Source of the DNA: Tulasnella sp. 424
Lineage: Eukaryota > Basidiomycota > Agaricomycetes > Cantharellales > Tulasnellaceae
NCBI GenBank assembly: GCA_019633425.1
Contig: WSUB01000160.1
Location: 1-64,000, forward strand
Length of the DNA: 64,000 nucleotides
Reading direction: 5' to 3'
The notes beneath the pieces were generated by a model. It saw nothing but the letters and a program-made list of their open reading frames with translations, ran no database searches and was not told the origin of the DNA. Each line of letters begins with the position of its first letter. The stretch's first letter is position 1. Positions 11,096-21,720 of the stretch are shown in pieces. Made by a program: the position numbers and the translations under genes.

Positions 11096-12650
11096 GCACG
11101 AGCCTGCCCCGCGCCAGCCCTACTCGCTGCGCTCGCTCGGGCTGGCGCGGGTCAGACTCTAGCTCGCTGCGCTCGCAAGCCAAAGGAGGGGGAGGGGCGT
11201 TGTATACACATGCAATAGTAATCTAGAAGCCCCAGAGTCTGCCCCGCGCCAGCCCTACTCGCACACTCGCTCGGGCTGGCGCGAGTCAGACTCTGGCTCG
11301 CTGCACTTCGCAAGCCAAAAGGGGGGAGGGGGATTGTATATGCACACAATGGCAACATGGATGAGCAAATATATAAGAGAATATATTGGAATACCTATTG
11401 ATGGTCTAAAATTCTTAGAACCTCCGGATACACAATGTTTCATAGGGCGAAATTTCTCTGGATACAGGCCTCAACCACCTACTCCCTTGATCTATGAAGG
11501 ACAATAGGGAGGATTTACTGGAAACAGAGAGGTTCCGATGCGCCAAATTTTCCAACTTTGACATGCGAAACAAAGATACTGAAGATCATGTACGTAAAGC
11601 AGGAACTGCTTTGATTGCACTGGAAATTTATAGGATTGGAGGAAATGAGCTCTGATTAATGTGTGCAAGCTTTTTTGAGTCACTCAGGGGTCTTAAATGA
11701 TTATTGTGTTGGGGGGGGGGGGGGGATTTAAAATTCAAATTCGCACAAAAGGCCCTGGCAGTGGAGTAATGACGTGGTTGAATTTGTTCAATTTGGCACA
11801 TCACAACCTCTCTAATATTCCCCAAATACCTCTTGAATTTTTTTTTCCAATTTTTTTTAGCCCCTTTCCTGCTGTAGCATATCAAATTCCCCTAAGTGTT
11901 TCGATTTTTTTCTGCAAGCTCATTAGCCAAACTCCCCATGAGCATGCAATAGGGCACCTTGCAATTAATTGCTCATGGTACAGTTCACACAGTATTTTGT
12001 GGATCGACTACATGTACCCCATGTATTATTGCCTATTGCTTACTTCCCTAAGGGGCTTATGCCAAGGTGTGGTCATTATTTTATTTCATACAGTTGATTA
12101 TTTAGAACACCAAAATAGGCCTATTACATAGTTATTTAATTATACATAGGTATTTAATTATTTTTCAGATTTTTTTCGAAGGGAAACAGGGGACGGGAAT
12201 AGGTTGGGTCGGGGTAGGGGTGGTTGGTGGGTAGTGGGGTGAGGTTAAGCTCCGGGGGGTGTGCCGCGTGCGAAAGTGGGCTGGGGGATAGTTGTTTGCG
12301 CGTGAGGTGGTTGTGGTGTGTGGTTAAGCGCCGGGGGTGTGGGTCGCGCGCGTGTGAGCCGGCGTTTATGCGGAGTTTCTGGGTGTTTGTATTTTTTTGG
12401 GTGTTGTTTGGTGGTTTCCTTTTCGTGGGAGCGCGCGGCAGGAGGGGACGCGCGGCGGGAGGGGGACGCGCAGCGGGGGGTGTTTTTTTTTCGGAAGGAA
12501 TCGGACTCGGACGTGCGGCGGGTGGGGGTTTTTTTTTTCGGGAGAGGCAGACGCGCGCGGCGGACGGAGAGGTGGGGAGGTCTCCGTGTCGCCGCGGCGG
12601 GGAATTGGGGGAGACGCGGAGACCGGGGGGTGGGAATCTAGGTCCCTGAC
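11096..12650. mobile_element. Insertion of unknown class within the gag-like pseudogene
   Basis: This block is defined by comparison with the uninterrupted gene at 9121-10390: it lies between the intron acceptor at 11095 and sequence resembling the next exon. It has a GC-rich hairpin-forming tandem repeat at its left end, an AT-rich core with a run of about 13 G at 11711, and a G-rich strand with T-runs at 12180-12640. No transposase or reverse transcriptase frame is visible, and I could not define terminal repeats or a target duplication. A non-autonomous element or a composite of several insertions would both fit. The ends are approximate. Confidence 0.5.
11098..11335. repeat. Two-unit GC-rich tandem repeat with perfect hairpins
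   Basis: Two copies of a unit of about 125 bp, starting near 11105 and 11238. Each holds the inverted repeat CCCGCGCCAGCCC ... GGGCTGGCGCGGG (second copy ends GGGCTGGCGCGAG) around a loop of about 18 nt rich in CTCGCTGCGCTCGC. Each unit ends in a purine run (AAAGGAGGGGGAGGGG or a close variant). Confidence 0.8.
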
Positions 12651-13675
12651 ATATTTCGTTCATGTAGAGAAGATTAGAGCTAGAGACACTTACAAACAGA
12701 GCCTACACGTCTATTGCTGTGGATCGTGGCGCGTATCAGAAAGCGAATCCGAAGGAGATGCGAGGTGTCAGTTTACGAAACCGTACACGAACAAGTCCAC
12801 ACACTCCGGCTGACCTTCCCGTTCGGATGTCGGGGTCCAGTGCCCCGAAGACGTATGCATTTACTTTCAAACGCGGCTCCTTCGTGTGCATAGTTGCCGT
12901 ATTGCATACATGCGAACTGCCTCATGCGCCTTATCACCTGCAGTGCGAATCGAAATTCGGTCTAAAGAGTCAGCACTCCAATCGGGAAATATACTGTCAT
13001 TCAACGCGATTCGATGCAGCGCCGCCGGCCGCAAGGCGCCTTTGAATGGAGTGGGTTTTTATAAAGCGATAAGAGAAATTACTGAATGGGGGATTTTCGT
13101 CGCGATTCGACGATCCCGTCGGACGGACAAGTGACGTTGGTGGTCCTTTCACCTCACGTGATCTTTGTCCTCTTGGTCGACGCGCCCCCCCATCTTTGAG
13201 CGACTTTGCAAGAACGACGCGTCTCTCGTCTCCAAGAACAATTGCAATACGATTGCTTGGGTAACAAGGCAAAATGCCAAAGCACCTGGAGTGCGGACGG
13301 ATGGGCGCACTTGACTCTTAACTACCAGCCAAATGTAAAAGAAAATAAACAATCCTCAACGCCTTTGGTCCAGCCCAGAATCCTCCCTTCTACTCAGCCT
13401 CAGTCCATTACGGAGATACCCAATATTACGCCCTCTCGATTGTGCCCTTCCTTAATTCCATCCAATCTTCGTTTAAGCGCTGCGACCCGGGGATTTAAAG
13501 GCACCCCCTCATCGCAGCTTGGACTGATCCTCAAACGCCCCTTCGTGCACTACCTTCCTCTCTTGTTTCTCTCCTTCCTCCTTCTCGCACTTCTACATCC
13601 TCCGATGCACCGCTCTGGACTCATAGTCCTCGCAGTTCCCACCTGGGAGTACACCAGTCTTACTCGTAACTTGAA

Positions 13676-14304
13676 CATGCCTGCGGTAAGCGCGCACTTC
13701 CCTTCTCGGACCAGCAACGGTTTTACTTGCCAATGACGATCCTTACCCTTTTCCTTTCCCTTGGCGCTCCAAGTCGTTCCCTTGCTCTTTCGTTCACGTC
13801 TCCGCTGCTAACCCCCATGCTACCGCCGCCGAGTCGACCATGCGAGGTTCATCGATCGGTCCTTTCGACTTCACCCACCACCCCGCTAACCGCTTTCTTC
13901 ATTTCCTGTTCCATAGTCGCTCTTCCTCCCTGGCTCAGGCCCCTCAATGGCTATGACCCCTTCCTCGCTCGCTTTACCCTATCCTCCCACCTCCCGTACC
14001 TCACGTCCATTTCCAGTCCATGTCCTAATCTTCCTCCAACACCGACACCGACAATGATACATTCATGGCCGACACGTACCATTACAATGGCAATAGCGAG
14101 GTAAGCCGCTTTACCCAGTTCCTTCGCTTTACGTGTTCTTTGTTTTGATCGAGCTGAAAGCTGACCCGTCGATGCCCTTGCACAGAATGAAATCCTAAAA
14201 AAAACCCCTCGCGACTCTTCGCTACCGACTCGTTGTTTATCCGTGTATTATTGTTCTTTTGTAGACTCCACAAAAGGAGAAAGATGTCCTAAGCTAACCT
14301 AACC
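13676..14304 (+). pseudogene. Possible broken small gene, product unknown
   Basis: An ATG at 13677 begins MPA and runs into GTAAGC. A possible acceptor (CTCCAAG, near 13773) continues in phase 0 with a protein-like frame (SFPCSFVHVSAANPHATAAE, then FDFTHHPANRFLHFLF). The same frame contains a TGA at about 13953 and a TAA at about 14024, then reads TDNDTFMADTYHYNGNSE up to GTAAGC at 14102. A further phase-0 segment (NEILKKTPRDSS) follows an acceptor near 14188. Either extra introns remove the stops or this is a decayed gene. No family is recognised, and coincidence cannot be excluded. Confidence 0.25.
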
Positions 14305-14322
14305 TAAAAAAGGAGAAAGATG
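14270..14322. repeat. Short direct repeat around telomere-like CTAACC units
   Basis: AAAAGGAGAAAGATGT occurs twice, at about 14271 and 14307, separated by CCTAAGCTAACCTAACCTAA. The spacer resembles a degenerate telomeric array but has only two to three units and is not the TTAGGG type usual in fungi. Confidence 0.6.
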
Positions 14323-14913
14323 TATGTTGTAGAAAAGCAATTGGAATATGTCTTGGATCTAGATTAGAGGCCCGCGATCAAGAGCTTTGAGGACAAGTAG
14401 GGTGTGGGTGATTTGCTGGCGATGGCATAACGGAATGACGTCATTGACAGGGTCGTGACAAAGGGCGCTGGTAATGAGGGTTTGCATGATCGATTGTCAG
14501 AGATTTCGGCCAAACCTGGGTTCTCGCAGACTCGGAACCCCCCGCAAAATCAATCATACACTCCGGCCACGCAGACTCCCAGCACCAACTCTAGCGAATC
14601 CACATTGCCTTGCTCGCCAGTCTGGTGTAAACAAGCCTGTTTGAAGGGTGGGGGAGCATATTCAGTAATCTCGTCCGACTCATTGGGCAAGGAACGCAGA
14701 CAGCGTCGGGGAGGGGCTGTTCGGATATCAAGGATTTGGGGGTTGCATGGGGAACAATGTGGGGATTTGTATTCAAGTGAGTATCAAATTCCGCAGTCAC
14801 ATATAGGACTTTTAAATACAACTTATCTAGTTCTGTAGTGAATATACACTGTTGTGAACGATTATTTGCTACGAAACGTGAAATAGATGTGCGAGAGTTT
14901 GGCTAGATAATAG
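14323..14913. other. Intergenic, no gene seen
   Basis: About 590 bp between the possible broken gene and the stop of KT2. One open frame at 14455-14838 lacks an ATG start and any domain signal, and I regard it as chance. Confidence 0.5.
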
Positions 14914-17900
14914 TTACAAGACAGAGGGCGGGTCCTGGGAGGAGAAAGGGAACGAATCTTCAAAAGGGAGCATGGTCAAGGTAGAACCAAGCACCTTGAG
15001 GAGATTGAGGGGTAGGCTGAATGGGTAGGATACATTGGGCATCGCGTCTGTGATCGTATCCAAAGGATCTGGGTCCAAAGGCGAACGCGGTGACAGCGAC
15101 GCATCGGATGGAGGGCCGTATGTATGAAGAGGGAAAGGCTCCTGAAGCTGAAGCATGGGCGTGGTAGAAGCGGACAACTCCGGAAAATAGGATGATTGGC
15201 TTGAATCACCGGGTGTTGTAGGTATCTCTTCCTCAACTACTGTATTTGGAGCAAGAGAAGCAGGGAGTGGTGATTCGGGAGGCGGCGTTTCCGGCTCAAC
15301 CACCTGGGTAAGAAGTTTCGCCGTGCGCTGCCTACCCAACTCGTAGTGGATTCGATCCGAGATTTCAACTGCATCGTCGAGGAAGACCTTTGCGTCATCA
15401 CGTCGATTTTGCCGGAGTCGAACCTGGGTCAGAGCGACCAACACGTTCGCCCGGCCTACCTCATTCTTCGTAGCCGAGTAGATCGCTAACGATCGATTGT
15501 ACAGTTCCTCGGCCTCGTCGTATTTGGACTCGGCGCGGTGGACTTCTCCAAGCCCAAACAGAGCGCTTGCTTGACCTCCATCATCTCCGGCCGTCTTGTA
15601 GATAGACAGCGCTTTGGTGAACGACCTCTCCGCTTTGGCGTAGTTGGACGCCCGTCCGTGCACGTTTCCGAGCTCGAGCAGGACCGTAGCTCGGCCCAAG
15701 TCGTTTCCAATCTTCTTGTAGATTGCCAATGCTTGAGTCAAAAATTCTTCTGCCTCTACGTACCGAGACTGCCTCCGGTGGACGTCTCCCAATCCAGCCA
15801 ACGAATTCGCTCGACCCAAGTCGTCCCCTATAGTCGTGCAGATTTCAACCGCTTGTGTGTAAGATTGTGTTGCTTCCAAATACTTGGACTGTGTCCGGTG
15901 AATGTCTCCAAGGGCACGCAAAACATTCGCGCGGCCCGATTCGTATCCGGTTTTTGTGTAGATAGTTAATGCCTGGGTATAAGAGTCCTCCGCATCGGCA
16001 TGGTTGGATGTTGCTCGTTGATTATCGCCGAGTCCGAACAGGGCATTCGCCCGCCCCCACTCATCTCCCGCAGTCGTGAAGATGGCTAGCGCTTTGGTAT
16101 AAGCTTTCGCTGCTTTAGAGTACCTAGACCGCATGCGGTGGATGTACCCCAGCCCGACCAGTGCGTTGGCGCGACCTGAATGATCCCCGACACTTGCGTA
16201 GATGGTCATCGCTTGGTGATAGGATTCCTCGGCCTCGTCAAAGGTGGAGAGGGCTCGGTAGACTTCTCCCAATGCATCCAAGGCGTTGGCACGGCCCCAC
16301 TCGTGCCCGATGTTCGTATAGATGTCGAGCGCCTGAACAAACGACTTCTCTGCGTCGGCGTACTGACCCCGCTTCTGGTGGGTCTGTCCGAGCCGATACA
16401 ACGCGTTCGCCCGCCCCGAGTCGTTTCCAACGCCGGCGGAAACGGCACGTGCTCGGTTAAAGTAGTCCTCCGCCTTGTCATACTGAAACCGCTCCTGATA
16501 AACCTTTCCAAGATGACGTAACGCATTCGCCCGGCCGAGGTCATCCCCGATACGCGCATAGATGGCCAGTGCTTCGGTAAAGGAATCCTCCGCCTCGGCG
16601 TACTGGCACCGTTTTTGGTAGATTTGTCCGAGTCGATACAATGAGTTTGCTCGTCGTGAGTGATTTCCCGTGGTCGAATAGATAGTCTGTGCTTCGGTAA
16701 AGCAGTCCTCCGCCTTGTCGTACTGAAACCGCTCCTGGCACAACTTCCCAAGCTGATGGAGCGCGTTCGCTCTGCCTTGGGCGTCGCCGTAGTCTGTGTA
16801 GATATCTAGCGCTTGATTTATGGATTCCTCCGCCGCGGCGAAGTTGGAGCGCACTCTGTGAATATTGCCGAGGTTGACCAAGGCACGCGCAGTCGCAGGC
16901 TTGTCTTGAGTAGACTTGGCGATGGCCAGCGCCTCTTCGAGCATCTCTGAAGCTTGTTCGTATCTTAATCCAACCCGATGCATTTCCCCCAGCGTATTCA
17001 ATAGGGTAGCGGATCGAATCTTGTCGCCCGCGGTATCTTTCGGCTTTGGAACAACGGACGCCTGTTGTACAATCCGAGGTTAGGATCCATACTCGCGAAC
17101 GTAGCGCTAGACATACCAGCCATCTAAGAAACTGATTACAGCGGCTAGCGGAAGGTCGCTCCTTCGCTTTGAGCTTCCAGCACTCGGTCATGACATGGCA
17201 GAGTTCGCGGATTTGGGAGAGTTGGTTGTCCTCGTAAATCGACGGAAGTTGCCCGCTGACGACCATCAGTGTAATACGGGCTTCGTTGTTTGTGTCGGGG
17301 AAGGGATAATTATCTGTGACAACCTACGGTGACATCGGTCCGTCCGGCTGAGCGGACTCCAACTCCGTTACCCGACATTATGGACTTACCTCCCAACAAA
17401 TCCAACCCAATGCCCAAATGTCGCTAGCCAGCTCCAGTAGTTCTCCATTTAAAACTTCGGGCGCTGCCCAGCGAAATGACCAGCCTGGGCCAGTCAGGTT
17501 TAACTGGTTATTGGCGATAGAAACGCTAATCTGCGATGACTGTCTGCCAGGGCTTGTCTGATTCGTCTCAGCTGTCGATTCTATCGATGGACCTTTGCCG
17601 ACGCCAGCACCCCTCCTTACGACTCGAGCAGAGCCGAAGTCTGTTATGATTGCACGATACGAGGAGTCGACCAAGATATTCAGCTGATAAGAGGGCAAGT
17701 TAGGATGGGACGCGACGGGCGCTAGCAAGTGAAGCTTACCGATTTGAGGTCGCCGTGACGGATTGGGGGTTGGCGGCTGTGGAGGTACTCAAGCCCAGAT
17801 GCTACGTCTTTAATCTAAAACAGATTTCTTATTAATCGCTGCTCCGAGGTTATCTAAACTCCGGTCACGTTCAATACTTACTAATGATACCCGCTCAGGA

Positions 17901-18569
17901 ATATGCCATTCGCCAGAACGAAGGAATTCACGGACGTTACCATTGGATTCCCACGGGAAGATCATCCATGCGATATCGTTTTCAATCTCTTCAACAAAGC
18001 CGAGGAGCTTGACGATGTGAGGATGAGAGATTTTGTCCAAGACGCGCAACTCAGTGCGGAAGGCCTAGGGATGACCGATTAGTGATGTTAAAAAGTAGTA
18101 GGTAGCTGGACAGATTACCAGAAGAATGCTTTTCTTATCATCCAGTGGACTGAACCGAATTTTCTTCACCGCCACTGTTCTCTCCTCCTGAGACACCGTA
18201 TTGTGGTCCTCCAGAACAAGAGTTGCGACTAGGACATCCCCTTTGCCACCGCTGTCGTGCGGATCGCCCCCAGTGAATCGGATTCCAATGCGATTAATTC
18301 GCTTCCCTGATAGGGCAGCGAGGAGTTCACTCTAAGGGTGCTTAGTTAATCAAAACCTGCTCCAGTCGGTGGAAGCAAGGCAGTTTGCAGGCACTTACTG
18401 CGAAAAGCTTGATTGGATCAGGCTCTTTCTCCGCGACGTCCTGGTTTGTGCTCGTGCCGTCCGACGACTGGGAAGCGCCGAAGACCTCCCAGATTCCTCG
18501 ATGCTTCCCAGTCCTCTTGAACAGAGATTTTAGGATCCGAGATCGACTTTGGGTGCCGCTGGAAAACAT
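14914..18569 (-). CDS. TKL-like protein kinase fused to TPR array (KT2)
   Basis: Intact, minus strand, seven exons all in phase 0: 18399-18569, 18119-18331, 17882-18064, 17740-17814, 17390-17683, 17117-17323, 14914-17061; 1096 aa. Kinase residues lie at about 70-380: VAVKKI (β3 Lys), TELRVLDKISHPHIV, WMIFPWESNGNVREFL, HGDLKSLNILV (non-RD), DFGSAR, RWAAPE, SDIWALGW. The nucleotide loop is degenerate (IRFTGGDPHDSGGKGDV). Residues about 390-930 hold some 14 TPRs of 40 aa (pattern QYAEAEDSFTEALAIY...GDDLGRANAL). A Ser/Pro-rich tail of roughly 120 residues follows. The TPR units are clearly diverged from one another, unlike KT1. Exon sizes match KT1 exactly for the 213-, 75- and 207-bp exons. No signal peptide or membrane segment is seen, so it is probably cytosolic. 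The ligand and substrate are unknown. Confidence 0.9.
15321..17000 (-). repeat. 120-bp tandem TPR-coding repeat of KT2
   Basis: About 14 units with a constant 120-nt period and no length irregularity. The units share a framework (AEDSFTEALAIY, GRANAL) but differ at many other positions, so this array is older or less homogenised than that of KT1. Confidence 0.9.
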
Positions 18570-19924
18570 GAGAGGAAAGAAACGACAGAAGTACAAATGA
18601 GTGGTGAGGGGTGTTCTGGTTGCTAGCGCTCACCTGAGGCTTTATGGGTCTTGAGTCGTGTTCGGGTGTGAGGCAGCCTCATGTTCTTCGGTTATCCACT
18701 CTTGAGATGGCGATCACCATAATGCTTTTCTAGGTACAATATTCTGGAATTCGCCGGAAACTAACACCGAAAGCTGTGCTTGGGGTAGCAGCTGGGTTGG
18801 AGAATATGCGAACCGCCATCGAGTAGCTGAATAATGAATCACTATATGAACACGATATCGGGCATGTCCTCCCAACACTGTTTGCCCCAATGGACTCTTC
18901 ATTTTGAAGACAATGATATTTTAGGCTACCTTGACTCTGAGGTCCTTCGAATCTCGGGCGTAATGACCTCACCCGGCTATTCCCGGCGTCCTTCGAGTTG
19001 CAGCATGTTCCGAATCCATGTCCACGCTCTGTCATCTTGCAAGACCGCCCCAGCAGTAATCGAGAGAAAAAATTTACAAGGTCAGAACCGTGCGTGCTAA
19101 CCGGTGGGAACTTGATGAGGAACTTTGAAAATGGGCAAGGTAGTTGTTCGTTGCAGTCGCCGAGTTGTATGCGCGTGTTTGTGAAGTGCTCCAGCCAGTG
19201 GCTCCGCTAATTGTTTCGACATCGAAGCTTCTACAGATGGTACTCTAACGTCAGTATACCCGGATTTATACAAGAGTGGGCAGATTAATGGAGCGAGCAA
19301 ACGAAATCGGGGGCATTTGAAGGCCTACCCGGCCAATGCTCAATGTTTCCCGCTCATTGACAAGACTGTTACCCTCTTCCACTCACGACTAAAGCGCCTC
19401 CTCAAAGTGCTCGAGCGAGGGTGCTTGGGCGCGAGGGCGCAAGAACGGGACAGAGGTACTTGTAGCCCCCGAGCACAATTCGGAATTATATGCAGTAACC
19501 TCGAGAGATACAGTAAAAGCCAGTAACAGTTAATAAAGCAAAGGTTAGTGGTACCGATGTGAACGAGATGCTGAACAGAGTATCGCAAGGTTTGTTGTTC
19601 TAAGAAATTACACCAACCGTGAGAGCAAATCCAGGGTCCTAAAATGGTCAGCCGGGGTCTGCGAGAAGCACAGGAGCCGCTCAATTACGTCCAACGCGCC
19701 CACTTCTCCATTATAAAGTCTCGAAATTATGCATATTTTGACGTCCTCGGAAGTTCAGCCTCCTATAACCCAGAAAACCCCAGGTGATCCCAGGCCTGCT
19801 CCCTATCTCGACTCTTTTCCTGTCGATCAGGTCCTTGATTCCCCGAGAGAGGCCGAGGTCGGACGTACGAGGTTATTTTGGCGCAGAATATATTCCTTTC
19901 TACACCAATTATTACCTGAAAACC
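18570..19924. other. Intergenic between divergent genes
   Basis: About 1.35 kb between the start of KT2 (minus) and the start of the next plus-strand gene. It should hold both promoters. No coding structure is convincing; frames at 18730-19684 lack motifs. Confidence 0.55.
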
Positions 19925-21140
19925 ATGACAACTCCGGCGGTAAGCGTCCCAAACCTTGTCTCTATGCATCTCACTCAGTACGAAAAAATCGTTACTGTTG
20001 GTAAATTAGGAGTGTGATTGGATGGCGTTTTTAGAGTCGGCGGTCGACTTTTCAGCATCGTCATCGAATGCCACCCAATTACCCCACGCGGCTTCACCAG
20101 ATATGACAGCTTATGGGATCACCGACAGCGACTCGCCAACCACTGGGCCCAGCGGCCTTAGATCCACCGATCGCGACCACGTGCTCGGAACTCAGACTTG
20201 CCAAGCGACGTGTCCTCACTGCGGCTTTGAGGTGTCGGTTGATGATGAAGCGATTATTAGCCGTCTCTCCCGATCTCATGCCCGAATTGCGATAGATAGG
20301 AAGAGAAAACGTGGCGCCCTCGACTCTCCCCCCACGGCGTCCCCGAACCCACCTTTACCATCTTCCCCCGAGGCCACTGATGACGACAAAAACGAACCGA
20401 CACCACTGGAAACACGCCCCAGAAAGAAGCGTAGGCTACTTAGTCGGAGGGAACAAATTGCCCTCCTCACCAAGGAGATAGAGGAGCTGAAAGGTGTGGG
20501 CGCTGTTTCCGTTACAGGGCCGAATCACATTGAAACGTTCATTCCTTCCTGACTATCGACCGTTATAGCTTCGCTTTTGGTTGCCGAAGAATCGGTCCGT
20601 AAGTACCGAAAATACAAATCTCTATACCTCAAGGCAAAGGCTCAGCAAACTGCCGAGCTCATTCCTCGTCCCGAGGGGGAGCGCGGCAAGAAGGGGTGGA
20701 CACTTCGGAAGGCTCTACAGCTGGAAGGCAAATCCGAGCTGTATCTTAACCTTCTGGCCAGCGTTCGGGAGGCAATTACAGGAGCCGGTCTTGACTGGGA
20801 GAAGACCTTTCATAAACAAAACTCGGCGCGTCTTACAGATTGCTATCGCATCGTACGTGTCCCATTCATTCTCTTGATCATTTTAACGCTGAGTACTTAT
20901 AAAATGGCGATGTACTAATCGTTTTGACTCCTCCCCCGTCTCCAGATTAAGCAGAACAATCCGTATCTCGAGAGATTTGAAGGCGATTGGCCTGCTCGCG
21001 AACTCGTAATCAGTTGCATGCAGAATAAGAGAAAGACTCGGAATCGAAAAAGTAAACCAAATGCAACCAGTGGACAAGAACAAGGGGTAGCTAATGCGGT
21101 TGAAGGTGATGATGAGGATAGTGGTGACGATGCCGAGTGA
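19925..21140 (+). CDS. Basidiomycete hypothetical protein with charged coiled segment
   Basis: Four deduced exons, 19925-19939, 20037-20493, 20569-20852 and 20946-21140, give 316 aa. The N-terminal half is polar and carries a CPHCGFEV segment with a CxxC pair plus basic nuclear-localisation-like stretches (RKRKRG, RPRKKRRLLSRREQ). This is followed by a predicted helical region (LLTKEIEELK). The C-terminal half (TLRKALQLEGKSELYLNLLA, NNPYLERFEGDWPARELV) resembles a family I recall as common in Agaricomycetes, typically uncharacterised. The end is acidic (GDDEDSGDDAE). A nuclear protein is plausible. A decayed fragment of its 3' end recurs at 33446-33577 as part of the segmental duplication. 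The 5-residue first exon is the least certain part. Confidence 0.65.
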
Positions 21141-21720
21141 AGGAGCAGGCGGTTTCTTTGGCACCCTTTTTTTGCTCCTTACTATACGAGCCCTGCGAAG
21201 CATAAAGTACATAACTTGTTTGATTGTATTTCTTTTTGTACTCTTGTATAGTTTTCTTCGGAACCACGGTATTGTTTCTATACACCAATGATAAGACAAT
21301 ACGCCGCTTTCAGCTCACCTACCACCTTGGTTACCGGTATCAACTCTGCAGTAATTGATTCAAAGTGAGAGTTCAGAACTTTGCAAGGGCATCACTCTCC
21401 TTTACTCCTTCCCCCCGGAGGCACTATGACCAGAGGGGACGGTGGGCCGTTGAACGTCCCAGCTTGGACTTTCTCGATAAATCAGCCCTGACTTCTTTAA
21501 AAATAAATGCAATTACATGTTTGAGTTAGAATACTCGCGTGCAACATTGCAGACAGAGTTCTCTCTGCCTCGACGATCCACTGCCTCTTAAGTCTCGACC
21601 CGCTGGCGGCGTGGGAGCCTCATTCCCATCTCCCATCTCACGTCTCTTCTATCAACCCATCCTCAGTTTCCCCGATCGCAAGCACGGGAGGCGACCCAAA
21701 GACCTCCAAAAGTCTCTTAT

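Larger units (their letters stand above)
10530..12800 (+). pseudogene. Decayed, interrupted second copy of the gag-like gene
   Basis: 10530-11095 repeats the third to fifth exons of the upstream gene: compare ACAGCAGTTAGTGGAGCTCT and TTGCGATGGAATCGGTCTGT with the region 9708-9755. It carries an in-frame TGA where the intact copy encodes Arg (about 10652). The equivalent of the last exon reappears only at about 12655-12800 (GCGTATCAGAAAGCGAATCC matching 10271-10290). The roughly 1.55 kb between the two halves has no counterpart in the intact copy. The copy is therefore both point-mutated and split by an insertion, and it is not expected to be functional. Confidence 0.7.

Noticed and set aside
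11098..12270. CRISPR-like repeats
   Set aside because: The genome is eukaryotic, there are only two repeat units, and no regular spacers occur.
12154..12663. Overlapping open frames on both strands in the G-rich end of the insertion
   Set aside because: Low-complexity Gly/Arg or Pro/Arg translations caused by G-runs; no domain, no sensible start.
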